The notes under the pieces are model-generated. The model was given only the letters and a program-made list of their open reading frames with translations, had not been told where the DNA came from and did no database searches. Made by a program: the position numbers and the translations under genes. Positions 16,891 to 24,742 of a stretch of 64,000 bases of DNA are shown piece after piece. The stretch lies in assembly GCA_011389575.1 (NCBI GenBank), contig JAABUB010000004.1, positions 1 through 64,000 of the forward strand, written 5' to 3'. The DNA is from Desulfotignum sp. (lineage in GTDB: Bacteria > Desulfobacterota > Desulfobacteria > Desulfobacterales > Desulfobacteraceae). Position 1 is the first letter of the stretch. Each line of letters opens with the position of its first letter.

Positions 16891-18251
16891 GGTCTGCACC
16901 TCTTCAATGCCTTGGCCATGAGCACGGCACCCTCCACAGAAGAGGCCACTGGAATCTTGTTGAGTGCAAACCCTTCTGTAATAATTTTGTACTTATCTTC
17001 CTTGGGAACATAGGCAATCAGGGGCTTGCCCTCGTTTCTGGCCACCTGGCTCAATTTGGCCCCGATGTCAGCGGAAATACCCGGAGAATACGGCAGCAGC
17101 AGGGCCAGGATACAGTCAAGGTTCTGGTCCCGGGACAAGTGGCGCACAGATGTAAGGATATCTGCATCCACACAGGAACCGGTCAGATCCAGAGGATTGT
17201 CCAGGGCGGCAATTTCCCGGATTTCCGGGGACAGCCTGGACCGGATGGCCGCTGCAGTGGATGCTCCGATTTTGGGGATATCCAGACCGTGGTGGCCGCA
17301 GGCATCTGCCGCCACCACCCCGTGTCCGCCGGAAACCGAAACAATGCCCACATTGCCGAAGATTCCCCTGGGGTAACAGCTTAACGCTTCGCAAAAAGAG
17401 GTGAGTTCATATTCCGTATCTGCCTCTGCCACACAATGCTGCTGCATGATCTGTGAAAATACCCGGTAGTCACCGGCCATGGAGGCGGTATGGCTGGAGG
17501 CGGCTGCACTGCCTCTGGCGGTTTTGCCTGCTTTGAGCACCACAACAGGTTTGGAACAGGCCTCGGCCCGTTTGATAAAATCCCTGCCTTCCCGGCAGTC
17601 AAATCCTTCGATATAAAAAGCGATGACCCGGGTGGCAAGATCCTGTTCAAACCAGTCGATCATGTCTGTTTCCCGAAGACAGGCTTTGTTTCCGATGCTC
17701 ACTGCAGATGATACCCCGATGCCCTCGCCGGCAAATTTCACCATCTGGTCCACCAGTACCCCACCGCTCTGGGAAACAAATCCGATATTGCCTTTTTTGG
17801 GGTTGATAATACGCTCTCCGGGCAAAAAGAATGTATCCACTGCATCAGGAGAATAAATGCCCAAACAATTGGGACCCATAACAGGAAAGTCTGCACCGGC
17901 AGCCATATCTGTGACCTGTTTCTGCAGATCCCTGCCGCCGGATTCAGCAAACCCGCCGGAAATGATCACCGCCCCTTTTACGCCTTTGTCAATGCACTGG
18001 GACACGACTTCAGGAACAAATCTGGCCCTGACCGCAATCACGGCCAGGTCCACGGGAATTTCAATGTCTGCCACGCTCCTGTAAAGGGGTTCTCTGTTGA
18101 GCTGTCCGCCTTTGGGATTGACCGCAAAAGTCTGTACCGGATACCGCAGGTGATTTTTGTTGTAAATCACATTGGCCGGGTGGCTGTCATGGGAGGTGGA
18201 CACCCCGATGACAGCCATGGAAGACGGTCTGAAAAGGCAGGTAAGGTTCAT
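16884..18251 (-). CDS. ADP-forming acyl/acetyl-CoA synthetase, alpha subunit
   Basis: This 455-residue subunit has a CoA-binding Rossmann domain (from FRPSSMAVIGVS, with YPVQTFAVNPKG) and two succinyl-CoA-ligase-like domains. The phosphohistidine region ASSHTASMAGDYRVF is present. The start at 18251 fits the domain boundary; a start 15 codons further upstream would lie inside the rubrerythrin-like gene. There is no strong ribosome site. It lies 13 bases after the rubrerythrin-like gene and overlaps the beta subunit. Split alpha and beta subunits are typical of archaeal and some bacterial Acd enzymes. Confidence 0.87.
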   Translation of the reverse strand: MNLTCLFRPSSMAVIGVSTSHDSHPANVIYNKNHLRYPVQTFAVNPKGGQLNREPLYRSVADIEIPVDLAVIAVRARFVPEVVSQCIDKGVKGAVIISGGFAESGGRDLQKQVTDMAAGADFPVMGPNCLGIYSPDAVDTFFLPGERIINPKKGNIGFVSQSGGVLVDQMVKFAGEGIGVSSAVSIGNKACLRETDMIDWFEQDLATRVIAFYIEGFDCREGRDFIKRAEACSKPVVVLKAGKTARGSAAASSHTASMAGDYRVFSQIMQQHCVAEADTEYELTSFCEALSCYPRGIFGNVGIVSVSGGHGVVAADACGHHGLDIPKIGASTAAAIRSRLSPEIREIAALDNPLDLTGSCVDADILTSVRHLSRDQNLDCILALLLPYSPGISADIGAKLSQVARNEGKPLIAYVPKEDKYKIITEGFALNKIPVASSVEGAVLMAKALKRCRPW

Positions 18252-18264
18252 AAGGGGGTTATGT

Positions 18265-18726
18265 TCAGTTGCCCTGGTCGGCCAGGAAATCGTCATACAT
18301 GGATTCCAGACCCAGTTTGTGTTTGGATTCTTCCTGGACCAGCATCAAAAACAGCTTTTTGGCATCCTGGTTATCGGTCTGATCGGAAAGGGTCTGGTAC
18401 AGCTTCACCGCTTTTTCCTCTCTTTTCATGGCCAGTTTCAGAATTTCAGGCAGGGGCATGCCTTGTTCATATTCCTGCTCCACCATATAATCACTGATTT
18501 TCAGATCCGGTATATTTTTAAACTCATAGGAATCAATTTTTTCCTTGTTTCCGGAAATATCAGACAACAGGGCTGCATGTTTTTCTTCTTCTTTGGCAAA
18601 ATTTTCAAAAATACCCTTAAGAGAGGCCCTGGTAGCCTCTTGTGCAAGCGAGTTGTAGAATGCAACCGCTTCTTTTTCCTTGCCGATGGCAAATTCCAGT
18701 ATTTCATCAATGGATCCAAAATTCAT
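18265..18726 (-). CDS. Rubrerythrin/ferritin-like diiron protein without rubredoxin domain
   Basis: This 153-residue four-helix-bundle protein carries two repeats of a diiron half-site: E near 17-20 with EEEKHA near 47, and E near 105 with EESKHK near 133. It lacks the C-terminal CxxC rubredoxin domain of full rubrerythrin, so it belongs to the COG1633 ferritin-like group. A peroxidase or iron-handling role is likely. A strong AGGAGGAA site precedes the ATG. It leads the operon with the acyl-CoA synthetase subunits and exonuclease III. Confidence 0.87.
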   Translation of the reverse strand: MNFGSIDEILEFAIGKEKEAVAFYNSLAQEATRASLKGIFENFAKEEEKHAALLSDISGNKEKIDSYEFKNIPDLKISDYMVEQEYEQGMPLPEILKLAMKREEKAVKLYQTLSDQTDNQDAKKLFLMLVQEESKHKLGLESMYDDFLADQGN

Positions 18727-18866
18727 GGGTGTGTTCCTCCTGATTTATGTTTTTCACAATTGGGTGCATACCTGATGTATAATATGACAAGCCTGTATAA
18801 CAATCAGGTAAAATACCAGTTTTGCACCAGTTTGTATACCAGATTCAGGGCAATCGCAAGCAACTT

Positions 18867-19775
18867 TTAGGCGTTATTGAATATTGCTGCCAGGGCAGCT
18901 TCAACATTTTCATGTTCAAATGTAAACCCCAGATCCAGCAATGCTCTGGGAGTGGCTTTCTGGCTCTGGAGCAAAGCAGCTCCCAGCTCTCCCATGACCA
19001 GCTTCACCATAAAGGCCGGGGCAGGCACCAGTGCGGGCCTGTGCAATGCCTCTCCCAGGGCTTTTGCAAAATCCCGCTGCCGGACAGGTTCGGGTCCCAC
19101 CAGGTTACAGGTTCCTGAAAAATCCGGTTTATGTGCCAGAAAATCCACGGCCCGGACCAGATCCTGAATATGTATCCAGGAAAACCACTGACGGCCGCTG
19201 CCCAGCGGACCGCCGGCAAACCATTTGTATACCGGGGACATAATTGACAACGCCCCGCCGTCACCGAGCACCACCCCGAAACGCATGATGTTTACTGATG
19301 CCCCGGTCTCCTGTGCCTTGCGGGCCTCAGCTTCCCAGTCCAGGCAGACCCGGGCAAGAAAATCCGATCCTGTTTCTGCGTCTTCTGTAAGCAGCTGTTC
19401 TTTGCCGTCTCCATAAATACCTACAGCAGAAGCGTTCAGCAGTTTTACCGGTTTGTCTTTTGCCATGGCAGCCACAAGATTGCGCGTGGTAAGAATCCGG
19501 GAATCATAAATAGCCTTTTTATAGGCTTTGTTCCAGCGTTTGAAAATATTTTGCCCGGCCAGGTTGATAATGGTATCTGCACGGGCTGCGTGCTCCTGCC
19601 ACACTCCCTGCTGTGTGAGGTCTGCCTGCACCCATTCAAAATTATCAAACTCTTGTGAAAAAGGAGGGGCTGTGGAAGTGCCCAGTCCTGTCACATGCAC
19701 ATTTTTTTGCAGAAAATGCCTGGACAGGTGTGTTCCCACAAAACCGGATGCACCGGTAATCAGCAGTCGTTCCAT
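18867..19775 (-). CDS. TIGR01777 SDR-family epimerase (YfcH-like)
   Basis: This 302-residue NAD(P)-binding protein shows the Rossmann motif TGASGFVGTHLSRHF at its N-terminus and the active-site-like segment NASAVGIYGDG. The C-terminal DUF1731-like part (PAFMVKLVMGELG, then TPRALLDLGFTFEHE) completes the family signature. It is a paralogue of the second half of the fusion at 6261-7628 but has no SRPBCC domain. A CAGGAGA site precedes the ATG. It is transcribed alone; substrate unknown. Confidence 0.88.
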   Translation of the reverse strand: MERLLITGASGFVGTHLSRHFLQKNVHVTGLGTSTAPPFSQEFDNFEWVQADLTQQGVWQEHAARADTIINLAGQNIFKRWNKAYKKAIYDSRILTTRNLVAAMAKDKPVKLLNASAVGIYGDGKEQLLTEDAETGSDFLARVCLDWEAEARKAQETGASVNIMRFGVVLGDGGALSIMSPVYKWFAGGPLGSGRQWFSWIHIQDLVRAVDFLAHKPDFSGTCNLVGPEPVRQRDFAKALGEALHRPALVPAPAFMVKLVMGELGAALLQSQKATPRALLDLGFTFEHENVEAALAAIFNNA

Positions 19776-19930
19776 GGATGGTCTCCTGTTGGTTCGGGTT
19801 AATAAGTATAATCATAACCATGAATTCACCGTCTACAACTGCTCATTTATTCTGTTGCTTCAAGGCAATACGGCATTCCTGCCTGACAGGGCCGGGCAGT
19901 GGCTAATCCCGGCACTTTTTTCTTTTGGAT

Positions 19931-19960
19931 TTGACAACCGCTACCGGGTCAGCCTACAGT
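19931..19960 (+). promoter_or_regulatory. Candidate sigma-70 promoter of the malate dehydrogenase pair
   Basis: TTGACA at 19931-19936 and TACAGT at 19955-19960 are separated by 18 bases, about 90 bases before the first dehydrogenase start. The -10 match is moderate, and another TTGACA lies near 19992. Confidence 0.35.
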
Positions 19961-20048
19961 ACAGGCATTTACTTTGCATATATAAATCCATTGACACCAA
20001 ACATTTTTTACCATGCAACACCTGCAATCTACCAAAAAGGAGGTTTCC

Positions 20049-20963
20049 ATGATCGGAATCATCGGCAGCGGAAATGTCGGCGCCAACACGGCTTTTTTTC
20101 TGGCGGAAAAAGGGGTGGACCACGTCGTCCTGTGCGACATCCAGGAGGGACTGGCACAGGGCAAGGCCCTGGATATGATGGAGGCAGCCCCCATCAGGGG
20201 ATACAGGACCTGTATCCAGGGCACAGATGATCCGGATACGGTTCTCAATGCAGACATCATTATCATCACCGCCGGAGCTGCACGCAAACCCGGCATGGAC
20301 AGAGATGCCCTTTTCCGGGAAAACAAAAATATCATCAAAACATATGCAGAAAAAATCACCAATCCCGGAACAAAGGTCATTGTGGTCACCGAGCCGGTGG
20401 ATTTGCTGACCACGGTGTTTGCGCAGCATTCGCCGCTGCCCTCCCAACAGATCATGGGCCTGGGCGGTATTCTGGATGCCACCCGACTGCGGTTTTTCAT
20501 TGCCAAAACCCTGGGGGTATCCATGGAAAACGTGGCAACCCAGGTGGTGGGCAGACATTCCGATGATATGATCATTCTGCAGGATTACTGCTGCGTATCC
20601 GGGGTGCCCATAGAAACCTTCATGGAAAAAGATACCATTGCAGACCTGTTTGACCAGACCCGGCAGGCCGGTGCTTTGATCGTGGAGATGGCAGGCAGGG
20701 CCAGTGCATACTACGGCCCGTCTGCCGTGGCCGCAGACCTGGCCGAAGCCGTCTGCCGCGACACCGGCCGGGTTTTGTCCGTATCCCGGGTATTCACCGG
20801 ACAGTTCGGCATTCATGGTGCGGCCTTGTCCCTGCCTTGTGTAATCAACCGGACAGGTGCGGCAGAAGTGATGGAACCCCGGCTGGACAACAGGCAGATG
20901 GAGACACTGCATACAGGTGCACAGATGATAAAAAAGACTGTCAAGGAGGACGAGCATGCATAA
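20049..20963 (+). CDS. Divergent malate/lactate dehydrogenase paralogue
   Basis: This 304-residue protein has the full LDH/MDH fold: the GSGNVGANTAFFLAEKG dinucleotide site, ARKPGMDRD substrate loop, LDATR with catalytic Asp/Arg, and a His in the active-site loop. Two usually invariant places are changed: the NPxD motif reads TEPVD (Asn to Glu), and GGHGDTMVPL reads GRHSDDMIIL. It may have altered substrate or low activity, or act as a partner to the next gene. The start at 20049 follows AAAGGAGG. It overlaps the canonical mdh gene by 8 bases. Confidence 0.85.
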   Translation: MIGIIGSGNVGANTAFFLAEKGVDHVVLCDIQEGLAQGKALDMMEAAPIRGYRTCIQGTDDPDTVLNADIIIITAGAARKPGMDRDALFRENKNIIKTYAEKITNPGTKVIVVTEPVDLLTTVFAQHSPLPSQQIMGLGGILDATRLRFFIAKTLGVSMENVATQVVGRHSDDMIILQDYCCVSGVPIETFMEKDTIADLFDQTRQAGALIVEMAGRASAYYGPSAVAADLAEAVCRDTGRVLSVSRVFTGQFGIHGAALSLPCVINRTGAAEVMEPRLDNRQMETLHTGAQMIKKTVKEDEHA

Positions 20964-21894
20964 AGTATCCATTATCGGCGCAGGAAACGTGGGAGCCACA
21001 GCGGTGTATTATATCGCGGAAAAAAACCTGGCAGACATTGTCATGGTGGATGTGGTGGAAGGCCTTCCCCAGGCAAAGGCCATGGATTATCTGCATGCCG
21101 CACCCATGAGAAACTACAATGTGCGTATCTCAGGTACCAATGACTACAAAGATATTGCCGACTCGGATGTGGTGGTTCTCACCGCCGGCATTCCCAGAAA
21201 ACCGGGAATGGACCGCATGGATTTAATGAAAATCAATGTGGACATCGCCAAAAAAGCCTCACAGGCCATTGCCGAATACGCCCCCAATGCCATAGTGGTG
21301 GTGGTGTCCAACCCCCTGGATGTCATCGCCATGGCCACCCTCCAGGAAACAGGATTTGCCCTGAAACGGGTCATGGGCATGGCCGGAATTCTGGATGCCA
21401 CCAGGTTCCGGTATTTTATCGCGGAAAAGCTTTCGGTCTGGCCCGGGGATGTCATGGCCATGGTTCTGGGAGGCCATGGCGACACCATGGTGCCTTTGCC
21501 CCGGTATACCCGGGTAAGCGGCATTCCGGTAACAGAACTGATCGCACCTGATGAACTGGAAAAACTGATCGACCGCACCCGCACCGGCGGCGGAGAAATC
21601 GTGTCTTTGCTCAAGCAGGGATCTGCTTTTTACGCGCCCGGGGCTTCGGTTGCCAAGATGGTGGAAGCCATCATCAAGGATGAAAAACGGGTGGTGCCGG
21701 TGTCTGCGTATCTGCGGGGAGAGTACGGGTACCAGGATATATTCTTAGGGGTGCCTGTCCTGCTGGGAAAAAACGGGGTGGAAAAAATCCTGGAACTGTC
21801 CTTGACCCACGAGGAGAAAACCGCCCTGGATGCATCAGCTAAGGCAGTGAAAGACGGGGTAAAGACCCTGCGGTCCTTTTTTTCTCCGGGTTAG
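20956..21894 (+). CDS. mdh: Malate dehydrogenase
   Basis: This 312-residue NAD-dependent enzyme interconverts malate and oxaloacetate. All active-site elements are canonical: GAGNVGATAVYYIAEK, IPRKPGMDRMDL, VVSNPLD, AGILDATRFR and GGHGDTMVPL. It belongs to the LDH-like MDH group common in Desulfobacterota. The start is inside the end of the preceding paralogue, with AAGGAGG upstream, so the two are translationally coupled. It supplies oxaloacetate for citrate synthase. A large inverted repeat follows the stop codon. Confidence 0.95.
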   Translation: MHKVSIIGAGNVGATAVYYIAEKNLADIVMVDVVEGLPQAKAMDYLHAAPMRNYNVRISGTNDYKDIADSDVVVLTAGIPRKPGMDRMDLMKINVDIAKKASQAIAEYAPNAIVVVVSNPLDVIAMATLQETGFALKRVMGMAGILDATRFRYFIAEKLSVWPGDVMAMVLGGHGDTMVPLPRYTRVSGIPVTELIAPDELEKLIDRTRTGGGEIVSLLKQGSAFYAPGASVAKMVEAIIKDEKRVVPVSAYLRGEYGYQDIFLGVPVLLGKNGVEKILELSLTHEEKTALDASAKAVKDGVKTLRSFFSPG

Positions 21895-21909
21895 TTTCGT
21901 ACAACGGTA

Positions 21910-21984
21910 GCCCCCGGTGGTGCCTTCCTGCAGGACTGTCAGATCCTGGGGATCTCAGGCCGGCAGGAAGGCACCACCGGGGGC
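21910..21984. repeat. Perfect 22-bp inverted repeat downstream of mdh
   Basis: The arms at 21910-21931 and 21963-21984 (GCCCCCGGTGGTGCC.. and its complement) match perfectly over 22 bp around a 31-base loop. The loop contains its own perfect small hairpin (AGATCC-TGG-GGATCT, 21941-21955). No T-run follows, so this is not a standard terminator. It could be a factor-independent pause, an mRNA-stabilising hairpin, or a small repetitive element. Confidence 0.85.
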
Positions 21985-22143
21985 GGCATCCATGCCACAC
22001 AGTTCCATACTGTTTTACTGCAAAATGGGTGAATTCCCCCATTGACCCAGCAAAAAGATATGCATACAATCAGTGACAAATATAACACAAAGATGAAGGT
22101 GCACGTTACTATCTTACCATTACTAAAGACTTTGGAGGTAATT

Positions 22144-22596
22144 ATGAAACTTGCCAGTTCCGCTTTTGTCCGGGGAGAAAAAATTCCGTCCAAATATACC
22201 TGCGACGGCGACAATGTCAATCCGCCCCTGGAAATAACCGGTGTTCCCCATGAGGCCAAGAGTCTGGTTCTGATCGTGGATGACCCGGATGTTCCCAAAA
22301 ACCTGCGGGAAGACGGCATGTGGGACCACTGGGTGGTTTTCAACATACCTCCGGACACACACAGCATTGAAGAAAACAGCGAGCCTTCGGGAACTCCGGG
22401 CCTCGGCACCAACGGCAAGACAGGGTATGCAGGACCCTGCCCCCCGGACAGAGAGCACCGGTATTTTTTCAAATTGTTTGCACTTGATACACAGCTTGAT
22501 CTGCCTGAAAAAAGCACCAAGGCAGATGTGGAAAACGCCATGCCCGGCCATGTACTTTCCCATGACGAACTTATGGGCACATATGAAAGAATATAA
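22144..22596 (+). CDS. YbhB/YbcL family PEBP-like protein
   Basis: This 150-residue protein belongs to the bacterial phosphatidylethanolamine-binding/Raf-kinase-inhibitor-like family. The signature pieces are FVRGEKIPSKYTCDGDNVNPPL, LVLIVDDPDVP, MWDHWVVFNIP, and GKTGYAGPCPPDREHRYFFKLFALD. No leader peptide is seen. The start at 22144 follows TTGGAGG; an upstream frame start at 22042 is unlikely. Its stop overlaps the glycosyltransferase start as TAATG, so both are co-translated. The ligand of bacterial members is largely unknown. Confidence 0.9.
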   Translation: MKLASSAFVRGEKIPSKYTCDGDNVNPPLEITGVPHEAKSLVLIVDDPDVPKNLREDGMWDHWVVFNIPPDTHSIEENSEPSGTPGLGTNGKTGYAGPCPPDREHRYFFKLFALDTQLDLPEKSTKADVENAMPGHVLSHDELMGTYERI

Positions 22597-23873
22597 TGCA
22601 TATCTGCATGTTTACAAATACATACCTGCCCCATGTGGGAGGTGTTGCGCGCTCGGTGCACACATTTTCTCAGGATCTGCAGAAAAATGGACATGAGGTG
22701 CTTATTATTGCACCCACCTTTGCCGAAACCGATACAGAGGATACGGAAGATGACACTGTTTTGCGGGTGCCTGCCATCCAGAATTTCAACGGCAGTGACT
22801 TTTCCATGCGCATCCCGGTACCGTTTTACATTGATGAAAGACTCGATGATTTCCAAGCTGATATCATTCACAGCCATCATCCCTACCTGCTGGGGGATGC
22901 GGCCTTCAGGGCTGCCCGGCGGCGCAGGCTGCCGCTGATTTTCACCCACCATACCCTGTACGAGGAATATACCCATTATGTAACCGGAGACAATGACAAT
23001 TTCAAGCTCTTTGCCAAAAATCTGTCCACCATGTACGCCAATTTATGCGACCAGGTAGTGGCCCCCAGCAAAAGCATTGCTGATCTGATCAAAAAGCGGG
23101 GCGTTACCACGCCGGTGACAGAAATCCCGACCGGGGTGGATACCCGTTTTTTTTCTTCCGGAGATGCAGATGTCTTTAAAAAAGCGTACCACATACCCAA
23201 AAATGCGTTTATCATCGGGCATGTGGGCAGGCTTGCCCCGGAAAAAAATCTTGTGTTTCTGGCGCAAAGCGTTGCCAAATCCATGAAAAAGTCTGCAGAC
23301 ACCTTTTTTTGTGTGGCAGGAGACGGACCGGACAAACAAAAAATTGCTGATATCTTCAAGGAAAGCAACCTTTCTGACCGGCTGATTCTGACAGGAAACC
23401 TCACAGGCAGGGATCTGGCCCATGCTTACCAGGCCATGGATATCTTTGTTTTTTCTTCTCAATCGGAAACCCAGGGCATGGTACTTACCGAAGCCATGGC
23501 CGCAAAAACCCCGGTCATCGCCCTTGATGCCCCCGGGGTCAGAGAAGTGGTGGAAAACAAAAAGAACGGACTGCTTCTTCCTGCTGATGCCAGGGAAGAA
23601 TATTTTTCTCAAAGTATCTGTGATACGGTATCTGATCCTGAAAAACTTTGCGCATGGCAGCAGAGCGCCTGGCAGACGGCCCAAAATTTCAGCAGAGAAA
23701 CCTGTACCAGAGAACTTCTGGACCTCTACACATTCACCATTTCCCATGGGCATGAAAACACCCGGGCTGCGGAGACTGAAGCCGAACCCTGGGATACATT
23801 TTTACTGGCAATACGAAGCGAATGGGACCTGTTCACTGAAAAAGCACAATCCATTGTCCGCACTTTCACCTGA
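22596..23873 (+). CDS. Family 4 glycosyltransferase
   Basis: This 425-residue GT-B enzyme resembles diacylglycerol or alpha-glucosyl transferases. It has the N-terminal acceptor-side loop MFTNTYLPHVGGVARSVHTF, IIHSHHPYLLGD, and the C-terminal donor site with GHVGRLAPEKN, AGDGPDKQK and the E-x7-E stretch SETQGMVLTEAMAAK. The donor is an NDP-sugar; the acceptor may be lipid or glucose. An extra C-terminal tail of about 50 residues follows the fold. Linkage to the downstream glycosidase suggests polysaccharide or glycolipid metabolism. Confidence 0.88.
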   Translation: MHICMFTNTYLPHVGGVARSVHTFSQDLQKNGHEVLIIAPTFAETDTEDTEDDTVLRVPAIQNFNGSDFSMRIPVPFYIDERLDDFQADIIHSHHPYLLGDAAFRAARRRRLPLIFTHHTLYEEYTHYVTGDNDNFKLFAKNLSTMYANLCDQVVAPSKSIADLIKKRGVTTPVTEIPTGVDTRFFSSGDADVFKKAYHIPKNAFIIGHVGRLAPEKNLVFLAQSVAKSMKKSADTFFCVAGDGPDKQKIADIFKESNLSDRLILTGNLTGRDLAHAYQAMDIFVFSSQSETQGMVLTEAMAAKTPVIALDAPGVREVVENKKNGLLLPADAREEYFSQSICDTVSDPEKLCAWQQSAWQTAQNFSRETCTRELLDLYTFTISHGHENTRAAETEAEPWDTFLLAIRSEWDLFTEKAQSIVRTFT

Positions 23874-23920
23874 GCCCCGATCATGAAAAGGTCCGGAAAA
23901 CATAAATAAGGAGGCATAGT

Positions 23921-24730
23921 ATGCTTAGAAGCGCAAATGAAATTATTGGATATAAATTATATGTTGAAGAAGAAAAGTTCGGCACATGTGAAGACCTGCT
24001 GTTCGATGACCGGTGGTGGACCGTGCGCCATATAGCGGCCAATACCGGAAACTGGCTGGTGGGAAAGCTGGTGCTGGTATCTCCTTTGATGATTGCCACG
24101 CCTGACTGGAACACCCGCAGCCTTTTTCTCAGTGTATCCAAAGAAGCGGTGGAAAACTGTCCGGACCTGTCTGAAGACGAAACTGTGTCCCGGGAACATG
24201 AAAAAAAATTTTTCCGGCACTATGGTTATCCCTATTACTGGGCCGGAGCCGGCCTGTGGGGACCATCGACCTATCCGGCAGCAGTGGAACCGATTACCAC
24301 GGCCACCCCAACCGCCCTGGAGGAAGAGTCAGAGCAGACAGAAGACAGTGAAGAAAACCATCTGCGGTCTTTCAAAGAAGTAAAAGGATATTTTATCAAG
24401 GCCTCGGATGGCGATATCGGACATGTCCAGGATTTTATTTTAGATGATGAAACCTGGGCCCTGCGGTACGTGGTGGTGGACACCCGCAACTGGCTGCCCG
24501 GCGGTAAAAAAGTCATGCTGTCTTTGAACTGGGCAAAATCCGTTAACTGGGCGGATTCCACCTTTGAAATGGATCTGACCACCCATGCCATTGAAAACGG
24601 TCCTGAATTTGATCCCAAAACGCCGGTGAACCTGGAAACAGAGACCCGTCTGTATGATTATTACGGCAGACCGTTTGAAAAAAACATTGACAAACAGCTG
24701 CAGCAGCATATTGCCAACCCCTTTATTTAA
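23921..24730 (+). CDS. Protein with two PRC-barrel domains
   Basis: This 269-residue soluble protein contains two PRC-barrel-like repeats, at about 5-75 (ANEIIGYKLYVEEEKFG, then WTVRHIAANTGNW) and about 145-215 (FKEVKGYFIKASDGDIG, then ALRYVVVDTRNWLPGG). An acidic, Thr-rich linker joins them. PRC barrels are small beta folds used in RNA processing and in photosynthetic reaction centres; stand-alone bacterial ones have general stress or surface roles. AAGGAGG precedes the ATG. It sits in line between the glycosyltransferase and glycosidase genes. Confidence 0.82.
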   Translation: MLRSANEIIGYKLYVEEEKFGTCEDLLFDDRWWTVRHIAANTGNWLVGKLVLVSPLMIATPDWNTRSLFLSVSKEAVENCPDLSEDETVSREHEKKFFRHYGYPYYWAGAGLWGPSTYPAAVEPITTATPTALEEESEQTEDSEENHLRSFKEVKGYFIKASDGDIGHVQDFILDDETWALRYVVVDTRNWLPGGKKVMLSLNWAKSVNWADSTFEMDLTTHAIENGPEFDPKTPVNLETETRLYDYYGRPFEKNIDKQLQQHIANPFI

Positions 24731-24742
24731 CCAAGTCTTATT

